This document shows positions 36,201-48,028 of a DNA stretch of 64,000 nucleotides, one piece after another. A program made the translations under genes and the position numbers. This stretch comes from Diorhabda sublineata (Eukaryota; Arthropoda; Insecta; Coleoptera; Chrysomelidae). Below the pieces are notes generated by a model. The model was not told where the DNA came from. It saw only the letters and a program-made list of their open reading frames with translations, and did not search any database. The first letter of the stretch is position 1. Every line of letters starts with the position of its first letter. Location of the stretch: the NCBI RefSeq assembly GCF_026230105.1, contig NC_079476.1, positions 37,748,559 to 37,812,558 on the forward strand, written 5' to 3'.

Positions 36201-36952
36201 TGCAGCTAATTTGTATTTATAAGTACTGATCCCAAAAACAAAATAGCTCACGAAAAATACCAGATCGTATTTTTTCCTTACATAAATTATTATAGTTTTC
36301 GATGAAACTATATTACAAATATGATAAACAATAATTTCGAAAAATTATCTTAAAAAATAATTTTATTCCATAATTTACTATATCTAATAGATAATGATAA
36401 AAAGGTACTTATAATAATGAGACTGGCTCTATTACTCCTCATTTCTGTAAACTAATCGGTAAAGTAATAGTCTTCCTTCGTAAATAAAAAGTACCACATC
36501 TCATGATGGAATTTATACAGAAACAAACTCACAGTAATGTTTCTAATAACACAAAATTCCTTTTTAAGAAGAGATGTGTATTGAAGCTAAATAAATATGG
36601 ATGAAATCGTAATAGAACGTCTAACAGCATCAGTCTTAAATTTAATACACACCTCAATATTATAAGATCTTGTATAAGTTAAAGTTACTAGGTGTCATGA
36701 AAAAAATATATATAGATATATAGAAATATATAATTCAGTATGTCTCATACTCCAATGTATTGAGGCAAACAGTTGATCTTTGTAGTGCAAAAAAGTGAAT
36801 AAAGGACGAGGAGCAATAAGAATAATCCTCACCCTAAAAAATAGATAAAAATGTGTAAAAAGTGTAGTTAATATATTACGAGGAGATACTAGAACGTCTT
36901 CGAAATGGTGTAGGAAAAAAAATGGTCAACGACTTTGTTTTTCATCATAACA
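33242..36952. other. intergenic, nothing recognised
   Basis: A long AT-rich stretch between CYLD and MAF1. A small plus frame at 33706-33900 and several poly-A/T runs occur. None has a recognisable domain, start context or splice signals that would support a gene. Confidence 0.5.
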
Positions 36953-38165
36953 CAGGCGAAAAATCGAGAAAAGTCGGACTAAACTCTAAATTGAAAGTCA
37001 ATTAATTAAAATTGCTCTCATTTTTTTTCTATTCTTCAATGACTTCTCTCTATAAACGCGGCCCTATTTTTTTTCCGACTATTTTATAAAAACTATTTTC
37101 AATTATTGTATATATAAAATGGATTGCCTTCCCGGAGGTGAGAATGTGTTTTTTTTATTTGTGTTTTAATTTATTTTTTTATTAGTTGTCTATGTATGGA
37201 GATAAAGTGAATGATCATGTTAGATCTTGGCTCAAAGTTGCATTTCTAAGTGAATATGCACTTTTTACAATATTCTTATGCGAATAGGTAAATGGCAAGT
37301 AAGATCCCCAAAGGATAAGGAGACTGTAGCTGCCGAAAAACTACGTATCCAAAACGAAATCTGGCAGAAGCTGGGATTGCACGTTGATAAACCAAGGCAG
37401 GGTGGAGGTACATCTACAGATGGAGAGACCGCTCCACTTTTTTTCAAAATGAAGATGTAGTTGCCGAAATAACAGGAGTAAGCCTAAGCCTAATTAAAAG
37501 ATTGCATACTATACTACCATGTGGTTACATTAATGCAGAAAATTTTTAAAAAAATTTGTCTCAAAACTGTGGCAATATATGTGATGAACTATCCATGGTA
37601 TCAAATGCCTACAACCTTACATATTGAGTGAAGATGCTCAAGAAAACCGAAACAAAGATATCCGAAAATACAGGCAGCAGTTCTCTAGGAAGTTTACCAG
37701 AACCCTAACTATGCAAGACACATACCAAAGGCTTGTGGTTTCCTCGGATCCATATATTACTGGGCTGAGGAAATTGCTTCCTAGAAAAACAGGATTACTA
37801 TCACAAGAAGTTTTAAACCTTTTAGAAAATCTTGATATTGGAATTGAATAATTTTTGCAATAATTTTTTTCCATTACTTTAAAGGTTTTTTCATTAAGAT
37901 ATTTAGCTCCTAATGGAAAAATCACAGGGAAAAGCATCTCTTGAAAGGTTATATTTTAATTATCTTATATATTCCAAAAAAAAAAATGTGTAAAAACAAG
38001 TTATTTTCTTGTATTTATTTTCACAAAAAACTTTTTAAAATAAAAAAAAAATATATTATTTTTCAAACATTTTGTCATAACTTTATTATATATATACATA
38101 TACTATTTTTTATGAATTGATTACTTATAGGTTTTGTCCGACTTTTCTTAATGTTTCGCCTGTGT
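36953..38165 (+). mobile_element. 1.2-kb DNA transposon relic with about 34-bp terminal inverted repeats
   Basis: CACAGGCGAAA...GAAAAGTCGGAC at 36953-36987 is matched in inverse by GTCCGACTTTTC...TTTCGCCTGTG at about 38129-38165, with three or four changes. Between the termini lies a broken transposon-encoded protein (37278-37851). The element splits an older mariner relic, which continues on both sides. No clear target-site duplication was seen. The superfamily is not known to me. Confidence 0.75.
37278..37851 (+). pseudogene. broken protein of the 1.2-kb TIR element
   Basis: Three successive frames carry recognisable pieces: IQNEIWQKLGLHVDKPRQGG with TSTDGETAPLFF, then EITGVSLSLIKR and MNYPWYQMPTTLH, then ENRNKDIRKYRQQFSRKFTR and LVVSSDPYITGLRKLLPRK. 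This order is familiar from a repeat-encoded protein family in insects (NDGNTARRFF... YPWxPMSPTxHKIL... EARNKxxRxYRxxFARKFSR... LLxTSDPxI). Only the C-terminal part is present and at least two frameshifts disable it. Confidence 0.65.
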
Positions 38166-38627
38166 GCGCCGTGCTTTAATCCGAGGGGTTTTGGTCACTA
38201 AAAGTCTGCTTCCACTTTAATCACCAGATTTAGAACCATGGCTCTCGAAAATATAAATTGGCAATATTGATACTGAGAAGGTCAAAACTTTTAAATACTA
38301 TTATAAACCGTATTTTTTACCACACCTTGTATAATGTTAAAATAAAATTAAAGCTGTTACCAGTCAGTCGGTACTTATAATAAAATAAAGTTCCTAAGTG
38401 GAGCAGTTAAAAATACAAATTTTCTTGATTATGATAAAAGATTCCAGACTCACATTGCACACATTTCGTGATTAACCCTTATAAATGTCTATAATTACTA
38501 AATTGGAAAAAACACAGATGCACAGGTATTAAAAATTGCTTGTCTGAGTTGTATTGAATTTGATATGTTCAGTTTTTTTGATAATTTGTACATAAAGTGT
38601 GGAATAGCGAAAAGAAATAGATGCAGT

Positions 38628-39345
38628 ATGACTATTTTCATTTTCAAAAATCTTTTAATCCTCATTCTGGTAAAAATAAATTCACAGGATCCACAATATA
38701 TGCTACAACAAACTAAAACCCAAGGTTAGTTCTTCATTTTAACGTAAGTATCAATCATGTGAAAGTTTTCTACTCCTATTAGTCCGGTCAAATTAGAACG
38801 AAAAATAAGATTGAATCTACATAAATTCCACCAAGCTGGAAATCAGTGATGTTTAAGATATAATTAAAAATAAATATTGACTATTGATATTGATATTAAA
38901 TTTGATAAACACAATTGTTGTTGGTGAAGATGTAGATATACTCATATTACTCACTGTTACATGAAGAAAATTCCAGAGCATTCTTTAACATAAAACGCAA
39001 TAGGATTAAATTTCGCAAACATTAGTCAGCACTTATTTTATTATAAATAAGATTATTGTAAATAACTTTTTAATGAATATAGTTCATTCAATGAATTTTG
39101 TTAGTTCGCTCCTGATATTCATTCATAACAATTGTAATATTTTTGTGTAAAATAAATGTATTAAAATATTTTTCGAGTACCGAAAAATATAATCCTCGAA
39201 CCCCTTTTTGATAAAACGCCAAAAACTCATTTTTTTGACCTTGGACCTTGAATAAAATTTTTTCCATACAGGGGAATGATGAGGAACTTTCAAATGTTAT
39301 TTTTAACAATTTTACTGATTTTCAGCTTGGTGGGAATTTATGTAA
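38628..39345 (+). CDS. candidate two-exon gene for a very small secreted peptide (speculative)
   Basis: An ATG at 38628 opens MTIFIFKNLLILILVKINSQ, which looks like a signal peptide, and the frame reaches a good donor (CAAG|GTTAGT, exon end 38724). The next plausible acceptor, TGATTTTCAG ending at 39325, would join in phase to a tail ending WWEFM and a stop at 39343-39345, giving about 39 residues. Another ATG seven bases upstream is out of frame. Nothing else supports a gene, and the exon could equally belong to a longer unrecognised transcript or be chance. Confidence 0.2.
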
Positions 39346-41044
39346 CTTCGAATGTCTAAATTGACCGAACTAAACTTATTCTATTACACTTCAATAGAAA
39401 TGAACTACAGATCATAATTGTTAACAGATCTAAGACTTCATTTATTGAAACGGAATAATTACTTCATCCATTCCGTTACTGTTTTGCACTGTATGTAGTT
39501 ATTGAACCAAATTTAAAAGTTATGTTTAATTGAAAGGGCTTAAAATAATTTAGTAAGCTCTAAACATGAATCAAACTGGATCACAAATTAATTAATCAAA
39601 AACCAAATAGTTTTTGATGGAAGTTTTTTGCAAACTGGTGAAATTTATTTATATAATAACTATAGATAAGTTTTATTTTTGGTATTTGAATATAATTCAG
39701 GTCTAAAAAGTGAGAAGTGAGCAGAATCAAATGAATTTTACTAAAGATTTTGTTAATAATCAATTCATTTTCTCCTATATACCCTTTAAAAGAAATATTG
39801 CTAGTTTCCGAAATCATTTGAAATTTTTTGCTAATGGATTTGTCTAGAATTACTGTAACTGAATCTAATATCAAAATAAAAACACGAAATTGACCATTTT
39901 TTTGAGTAAAATATGGTAAAATTGATTTTCGCTCACTCTATTAATATTTTTAATCACATTTAGGATAATCTGGAATTTATTTCCAGTGCATTTTGATTTT
40001 ATTATAAGAATTGCTAACAGAGCCAGCAACCAAATTCAATCTCGTAGTATTTTTCTTTTAAATCCAGTTATTTTGAATTTTATAAAGTTACTTTTATTAT
40101 TTTAAAAATTGTCAAAGAAAATTTGTCATATTTTAACAGTTTCACAAACAGAATACACAAATTTTGACTAATAATTCATTAATTTCAAATTCTGCATCGT
40201 CATTCTATCCATTAAATGATTAAAAGTAATTAACATTCCATTAATTAGGTATAATTGTTAAAAAAACCTATTATTTTTGATAGTACTCTAAAACTACCGA
40301 CTTAACAATAAATTTTAATACATAATTTGTACTTTTGCTCTCACCAAAAGATTTTTATTAAATTATAATGCTCACAATGTTTTAAAAATATTGTGCTGGT
40401 TCATCCTAAGGGGCTCTTGTTCAACAAATCATTGAATGATTTCGAAAATCATCTGAAAAAAATATGAAAAAAAAATTAAAATACAAATTCTAAGCATCTT
40501 AAAATTGATAAAATAGGAAAAACAATATTATGTGATTTGTGGACGAATTAAATAATTGGTGGTGGAATTTTTTTTATAATTATTGTGAAGGGGACACAGT
40601 CGTCTAACGGTACTGGAGATGAATTAATGTAGTTGGAACTATAAAAGAAATTGTGGGTGGCTCCACATATTGAATAACCATTTTGGAATATCACAAAAAT
40701 AAATAGAAGGCAATTCGGACCGTATAAAGTGATATATTTTTCAAAGTGATTTTTACAAAATTGAAATTAGTGTTGTAATTGTGATTCAATGAAGTTTTAA
40801 GTGTTAATTAATGATCAAGGAGGATCCACATTCAAAGTCATACAGTGACTGAATATAAATTAAAAATAAAATGTACTTTTTTTAATAAAATGGTTAGCTT
40901 AATGTTTTACAAAATGCCTAAAAGTAAAAAAAGGGGGAATTCTTGTTAATTTTGAAGCAATGTTTATGTTTTCAACAAACAAGCATCATGAGAAATGGAG
41001 AAACTGTTAACCTATGAAATAAATAAATTGAAGAATCAAAAATG
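39346..41044. other. intergenic, nothing recognised
   Basis: AT-rich DNA downstream of MAF1. Only short, domain-free frames are present. Confidence 0.55.
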
Positions 41045-41290
41045 CTAATGCAAGTTAACCATGAAAATATTACACTTACAGATTATGTTCACCAGAAGTT
41101 CCCAAGTTTTTTTTCCTTGTAAACCACTTTCAAAATTATTATTACTAGTTTTAGTTGATACATTTACACTATATTTCCAACTCATCAAATATAAGATCCA
41201 ACTATGGAAATTCAAATACACTTTTGTTGTAGAGTTTCCCGAGGACCCCTGGGGGTGTGCCTGAACCCCTTTGGGAATCACCAATGTACA
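41045..41290 (-). mobile_element. possible hAT-type MITE end
   Basis: On the minus strand, TTGGTGATTCCCAAAGGGG followed by a C/G-rich stretch (CACCCCCAGGGGTCC) resembles the tips of some hAT MITEs (CAGTGGTTCCCAAA...). It lies just behind the MAF1 stop codon, within the probable 3'UTR. No second terminus or target duplication was found. Confidence 0.3.
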
Positions 41291-41336
41291 CCATACAAAC
41301 AAACAGAAAAATATATGCAATACTTACTGTTCAATT

Positions 41337-43720
41337 CTAATACGTTTCATCTTCATCCATGATGAAATCACTTCCGAAGCCAGAATCTATAGTATATCTT
41401 GGGCTGAAAGTGGAAACATATAAATAAGAATTATATAAAGTATTGCAACAATTTTTACAAGGCAAAGAATTATTTAAAGTCTTTAGACAACCCACTTACA
41501 ATCTATCAGTGTAAATTTCAATAGACCATTGCATTAAATTATTTTATTCTTTTCGCTGTAATTAAAAAATTAGTGGAGATTTGGCTTGAATCTGTTAATT
41601 TTTCATTTACATTAACGATATAAGGTAAGATATTGTGAATTTTTATAAATGTACACAAAAGACAAAAAAATATGATTATTAAAATGATATTTTTGAGTTC
41701 CTATCAGATAAACTATTGGTTTATTCAAAAATTCAAAATTGTTTGAGTGGAATCAAGTATTTCAGTTAATTTTCTTGTGATTTTGTTGCTTGTATTCAAA
41801 GTACCATGTTGTTAAAATAATAAGAACTGTATTGTGTTTATATAAAGTTGTAATGATAGAATAAGTCTTCACAACTACCCTGACCAAAATAGATCCCCTC
41901 CTATATCTAAGGGTGGGAGATGCAACGTCCCCTTGTTCCATATTACAAGAATTTTGTACAGATTTTATTAACTTTTGATCAAAATTTACAGAGGTAATTG
42001 AGATAGATGAAGTTTTTTTATTTGTATTACTACATTTTGTAGAATATTTTTCAACATTTTATAATTATGTATAGAGTGATACGGGTGTCCCCCAAGTCAA
42101 ATCATAATGACATATATTGTATTATCATATTAATAATTTACTTTCAAAAAAATTTTGGTGGATAATATCAAACTTGTTGAAGTATCTCTTGTAACATAAG
42201 TATTTGAAAATTAAAAAGTTATATACCCAAGGTGGATGATCCTGTTCTTTTACCAGAAACTTCTACCCACCCTATTTCAAAGTAATATATTGCATTATAA
42301 TAAAAACATTGGAAAAGGAATATCACCAAGAATAATCTTCTGCTACCCTTTGGAAGACATAAGCTACATTTGCATTCAACATAACAGAAACATAATTAAT
42401 ATTCTTATTGTGAAAGCTTTGTTTATGAAACCATGAAAATAAATTTCATTTAAATTCAACTACCATCACAAAGGCAACTTTCTATTCTACTCAATGCATC
42501 AACACTGAATCACCTTACATATTTATAGTTAAGTAACTGACCTCCAAATCATTAAAGTAGAAATAAACAAATATTAGCAAGTCATTACAAAACATGTCTA
42601 ATATATATAATATAGAATAATTTGCCAATTTATTGTTTTTTTTTTAATGATAAAGTAATATATTTTAGTAAACAGTTGAGATTTATCTATTTAAATTATG
42701 ATATTTTATGCATGGAAGAATCAGAAAACTTACTTGATAGCTCTACAAGTGAAAAACACAATTCGCTTCAATTTCCTATTGTAGAAGAAATAATTAAAAC
42801 TCCATAAACATCCATCTTCCCCAAATGGATCAGAAATAAGATCAGGATTATATGAATAAATATCACAATTCTCTAAAGAGATCTCATCATCAATAGCAGA
42901 CCACATAGATGGTCCCAAGAGGCGGTAATGATCTCCCGCAGTTGCAGCTAAATTTGTATCAATGGCATTTGTCACCCATTGTTTAGACGGTTCTTTGCTG
43001 AATTCATGACTCTGAAAAAAATATGCTCAGTTCTTATATTGCAGAGCACTGCTTTTAGAAGCCACTTCAGATGAAATTATTGTATTTAGAATACAAGAAA
43101 ACTCATATGATCTGAATGTTTGGTTTATAATTTTATAGTTAGTCAAAGGTTTAAATGAGGTCACTGCTTTCCCTCCTTTTGCTAAGTGAAGTCAGCTTCA
43201 GCCTGGCAATTTTCATAAAGGTTTGTAATTTTCAGCAGTGTCTGCTAACTCACTAGGGAATGTAGTACAAAATGTTTTAAAAAAGAAAATTTGCAACATA
43301 ATAATCAAAGATCAGTTGAAGCTCCATGGTCATGCAAAAAAAATTTTTTATGTAGAACAATAATGTGCAAATATTTACCTTGACATCCATAAAATCATAA
43401 TCTGGAAATGCAGCATTAAGTGTGGCTATCAAATAAAATAATGTTTTACGACTGATAGTATCACACAAAGGACCTTCTTCATCTCCAGAAGTGCTTCGAC
43501 TGTATTGAGAGAATCCAGGGGAAACCCCCTGGGGAGGAGAAAGAGCCTGAAGATCACTGGGGTTTACTCCTTCAGGATTGAATCTCTTATACAAGGCTTT
43601 ATCTGTACCTGCCATTTTGCAGGAATAGCTTTCTATACGACCAATGATTTTGCTGTCACCTGTTTGGATGGAAAGAGCATTGTTGATTGCTTCAAATCTA
43701 GTACTTTCAAGAAGCTTCAT
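41337..43720 (-). CDS. MAF1: MAF1, repressor of RNA polymerase III transcription (3 exons, 228 aa)
   Basis: MAF1 binds RNA polymerase III when nutrients are short and blocks its recruitment to TFIIIB, lowering tRNA and 5S rRNA synthesis. TORC1 phosphorylation keeps it inactive. Exons are 43379-43720, 42734-43011 and 41337-41403, with matching phases. The protein begins MKLLEST and carries the three conserved boxes: GDSKIIGRIESYSCKMAG (A box), CDIYSYNPD...DPFGEDG (B box) and LWSFNYFFYNRKLKRIVFF (C box). A serine-rich linker with LSPPQ, where TORC1 sites lie in homologues, separates A from B. The start was chosen because it matches the family's MKLLE start. An in-frame upstream ATG would add 11 residues of poor quality. 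The C-terminus (DEDETY) is short compared with human. An AACAG|TAAGTAT-like donor after the stop may mark a 3'UTR intron. Confidence 0.95.
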
Positions 43721-46003
43721 ATTGTAGAATGGATTAGATATGAAAAAATTCACTTGTAACCTTTCAAAATTTATTGTCTTAACGGTATGCAGGCACTATT
43801 ATTAAAAAAGTTCTTAAACATTGCTGTAGGGTGTATGAATATTCCTTTTCTTTTGGAGTGAAGGAGACTAACCGTCGGTATAAATGTACGCCTCACTGAT
43901 CGTTTGCTCAACAAATAATCTGGGCACATTACAAACTTTTTGAACAAAATATTAACCACTTTTCAAGTAGTTTTAAAGTTTTAGTTCTAATCGGTGGAAC
44001 ACAAACAAATTTCTATAATCAAAAATAGGACGAGTCCACTATTATTCACTGTATAAATAACAAATACAATTTTTCACGTATAGCTACTGTTCAGAGAACT
44101 CAAAGTCATTAACCATTTTCACAATTTAAAGTAATACACAAATTTCTAAAATATTTTCCTACAAACACTAATTTGGAGTGAATATAACGGGAATATATCA
44201 ACAGAATCTTCGCTTGAACACAAAGGAATACAAACAACTTCAAACTCAGATTGACATTTGCTGTCATTGACGAAAATAACCATGCTACGTTGCCAAGTCT
44301 TTAAAAAAATCTAGTCGGTATATGCAATAGGTTTGCAGAGTACATTATAAAATACGTTTAACAAAACGTTAAAAATAAGTTCATGTCAGAATTATTATAT
44401 AGAACAAAGTTGGGTTAAATTAATAATTCGCAATAATAAAAAAAATTAAGGGTGTTGAGCGTGTAACTTCAGCATAGTTCTGAATATCAAGATTATATAT
44501 GAATTAACGGCATCAATGTATAATTAATACATTAAAGTCGAACCTTGTTTACATTAACTACCAGATCGACTATCTTTGGATTATAACAAGAAATAAAACT
44601 TTAAAAAGCATTTTTTTTTGGCAAGCTGTTCATTTTACAAGGTGAAGTAAATTACAGCCTTGAATCGTTTGCAAAATATTTCGTTATTTTTAGATACAAC
44701 TTTTGTTTATTTATAATTGCTCAATATATATAAAAATCACCTGATATTTTTATAACATAGCATTTAGTAACTTTTGAGTATTTCCTTTCATTATTATCAT
44801 CAGCTGTTTAAGAATAAACATATATAAATGTAAATTATATCAAAAAATGGTTTTATTATTTCAAATAAAATTATGCTAGTGTTTTGAACTTATTAAAATA
44901 AAAATACGGATGCGGAAAAAACAGATCACGTGATATTTCGTTACTTGTTTTCAAGTTTACAGATAAGTTATCAGTTTTACGTATACAACAAAAAAAGTTG
45001 ATAAGAAAATTAGTCACTAATAAAAATAATAAATACAAAAGTCGGAATGTTTTTTTTCGTTCAACTCATGAAATATTTTGAAAATACGTACAAGAGGCGT
45101 GTACAATGCTAAAAATAAGTGCATCGGTCAACGTACCAAAGCTGTTTAATATATTTTTCAATGTGATAACAAAATAAACGCCTCTGGAGGGCTTGAATTT
45201 GCAATACTTTCATGCGTTGAAAATAAACAGTTGTGTTGATAATAATAAAAATTTATCGTTATTTACATTGAAAATAGAATATTTTTACAAAGTATTGTAG
45301 GCTGCAATAGTAATTCAAGGTCCTGGAGAATAATTATGTGGAAGATAATTATTTATATTTGATAGTCTGCTATTTTCTTACTTCTTGAGACATTATTTTA
45401 ACTGTGAAATTACAACGGGGTTATGAAGCCTTCTTCTAAACTGTCTTACTTTCAGGAAAACTTTTGGGGAAGCAAAAATTAAAAGAAGACAATTTAGCGG
45501 TTGCCCAGGGCGTCATAGGGCTGAATGGCAATTATAGAATAAAATAGGGCGGCATAAGGAACGCAAAGGTGATACCACAAAAAATGTCAACAAATGTTGT
45601 CGAAACAAATCTATCTACTTCCTGGAGAAAAATTTAAGTTACAATTTTAAATTCTAGTATTTCCTAGTGAATGATGTAGAAAAACTAGTTTCAACGCCGA
45701 GGGTATTAGTCAATGCTAGTTTTAACTAGTGAAAACAAGTTTTAACAGGAGGGGTTCGTGAAAACTAATATTCCCTTGTCAAAACTAGAATGAACTGTAA
45801 ACGGATTTTAAGTACCATGATGGTAGTATATGAGTAACTGCTCGGTTCAGCAAGTAACGTTCTCGAACGCTATACCGAAGGGCACTTACTAAATCGCTTA
45901 AAACTTTTAAGCAAATAGGAATTTTGATTTTAAATTTTGAATCTTTATTATTGAATAGTTTTACAAGCGAATCACGTAAAAAATTTAAGCCTCCACATGT
46001 ATT
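43721..46003. other. MAF1 5' region and intergenic DNA, no other gene seen
   Basis: The MAF1 5'UTR and promoter must lie in the first 500-600 bp, where GCTGTCATTGACG near 44260 is the only GC-richer word. The rest is AT-rich with no recognised repeat or frame. Confidence 0.5.
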
Positions 46004-46014
46004 CCCCCCCCCCC
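46004..46014. repeat. homopolymer run of 11 C
   Basis: An unusual C11 run in AT-rich intergenic DNA. It is a likely spot for length error or polymorphism. Confidence 0.8.
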
Positions 46015-46235
46015 TTAATAAAACACTAAATTAATATTTCCATACTTTATTTACGAATAATAATATAATTAACAATTGTGATAAAATGCTATATTTTCTA
46101 ACACTAATTACATAACTTTTGCCTGATGGGTGGCAAAAAAAATGGGTTAAAGCATAGCTAACGTTCATTGAAGCACATAATAATAAATATTCATAACTAC
46201 TGGTTTCATAATCCCACCCTAACTAGTACTTCAAC

Positions 46236-46966
46236 TAAATGTTCTTTTAAATTGAAGAGCCCTTTAATTTAGTTGTTAAAGTAGTCCCATAATCGATTTG
46301 TAACGGTAACGGTCTTTCAATTAAAGGTTAAACGGAGGTTGACAATACTCTAACCTTTTCCAATATGTTTCGTTAGAAAAATAAAACAAAATGAAACGTA
46401 GAAGTGAGTGTTATTTTGTCGCTAACATTTCTTTTGACTTATTTAAGTTATTAAATTCCATTTTTAATTTCCATTATCCTATCCAATGTTTATTTTTAAG
46501 TCCACGTCCCTTGTTCTCATAATAAAATTATTATATAAATTTTCGGTGTTTGTATTCACGTTTTCCAATTTTGTCTAGAGGTATCTCTGAATGCGATATC
46601 CATCGTCATCCGCTAAAAGATGTCTTCCAAAGTGCCTTTCTTCAAACTCCCTTCTCAAAGCACTGTTATTGAATATTTATCGGAATCTGGCTAAAGAGCT
46701 ACTATGTTCGAACCGAAGCCAAGCATTGGATGCAGTTTGTACCTTTTTATATTTGTCGATACATTGTATTCGCATGAGCTGGAAGTAGCACGATATCTAG
46801 TCATTGTGTCATCAACCTTTTATTTTCTAAAACTTATTAGAAAAACGCCTGGGTCAGCTTAGAATTCAAACATGCATTTGAAGTTTGCCGCTAAAGGAGA
46901 CTTTATAATGTGCTAAAGTGCAACATTTTTGACTTTACCTTAATGTTCAAGTTAAAAGAACATTTA
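46236..46966 (-). mobile_element. PIF/Harbinger-like element relic with short inverted termini
   Basis: TAAATGTTCTTTTAAATTGAA at 46236-46256 is mirrored by TTCAAGTTAAAAGAACATTTA at 46946-46966 with one change. Inside, the minus strand at about 46570-46690 reads NNSALRREFEERHFGRHLLA and DDGYRIQRYL, which fits the Harbinger DDE segment (HDxxIFxxSxLxxxFExGxxGxxLLGDxGYPxxxYLLTP). The rest of the transposase is deleted or unreadable. The exact ends and the 3-bp target duplication were not settled. Confidence 0.55.
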
Positions 46967-47463
46967 GGTTAAATGGAAATTATGAAGAACGTGACTTTGA
47001 ATTTGAAAATTCCTTCAAATATATTAAAAAAACAAGACCTAAAGAATATGTCCTAAAATGGATTTTTAAAAATTCGCATTATCTTCGGATATGCAGTAGA
47101 TTTTGTGACCTAGCGTCTAAGCAGTTTTCCTCAAAACTACTTTTTTTGAAATGGTTGACATGATATCTCAAGTTCTACTCGACCGATTTCCTTTGGTGGA
47201 AATTCTTATGCGTCTGCCTCAATTTGGAGAATTTTTAAAAAATTCCAAAAGGTCAAAAAATTGATATTTCATGTCGAAGCCGTTTTGTGATACTTTTTGC
47301 TAAGGTCAATGCGATAGCGACATCTTTACAGATTAAGTATTTTTCAATTTTTTTTTTTATTCTAGACCACTACAAAGGGTGGAATCATATCAATCAGAGT
47401 GCATCGTTTTTTTTAGCCACCCAATTTACCGGTATGTAATTTATTAAAATTCTGATTTTTATA
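46967..47463. other. intergenic, nothing recognised
   Basis: AT-rich DNA between the Harbinger-like element and the pogo MITE, without frames or repeats of note. Confidence 0.5.
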
Positions 47464-47842
47464 CAGTTGAACATCGTAAATCCGGACTTCTAAAACGCGG
47501 AATATCTAAAATCCGGACTGATTCGTTCGTAACGTAGTTTTTAGCTTCTGTATTTGACACTTGATTGCGACACCATAAATAACGATAGCATGAAGAAATT
47601 GTTTATGTATTTGATTTGTTTATTATTATTATCATTATTTTATAAATGTATTTTTGTGCAGTATTAAACGCGATTTTATTATATTTTATGCATACCTCTC
47701 CCTCTGTTTACATTATTATGTAATGTTGCAAATGATTTCCTGTTAGCGCGATAGATGGCGCCACCCTAAATGTATTCAAATATGAAAAATCTAAAATCCG
47801 GAACCAATACTTTTCCAAGGATTCCAGATTTACGATGGACTG
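47464..47842. mobile_element. pogo/Tigger-type MITE, 379 bp
   Basis: The element starts CAGTTGAACATCGTAAATCC and ends with the inverse form, CCAGATTTACGATGGACTG. It is flanked on both sides by TA, the target duplication of Tc1/mariner-pogo elements. A subterminal word, CTAAAATCCGGA, recurs near both ends in the same orientation. It has no coding frame and sits about 190 bp beyond the CC2D1 stop codon. Confidence 0.8.
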
Positions 47843-48028
47843 TATAAAAAAATGGACAGTAAAAATTTTTTTCAGGTTAGTTTCTAGATCAGAATACCCA
47901 TTTGAACAGTTTTTGTCACAAAATATTTCGATTTATCCATTATTGTGATGTAAAAATATCTCAAAACGATAAATATTATAAAGCTGTAATTGCCACAATG
48001 AACGAATACATTTTATGGCAGTGTTGGT

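Larger units (their letters stand above)
36880..38340 (+). mobile_element. mariner relic split by the nested TIR element
   Basis: Left of the inner element the plus strand ends near FVFHHNT. Right of it come GCGCCGTGCTTTAATCC and a SPDLEPWLSKI-like segment at about 38218-38255. This matches the mariner order FLHDNARPH...SPDLAPSDYHLF. The nested insertion sits between the second and third catalytic blocks. Confidence 0.5.
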
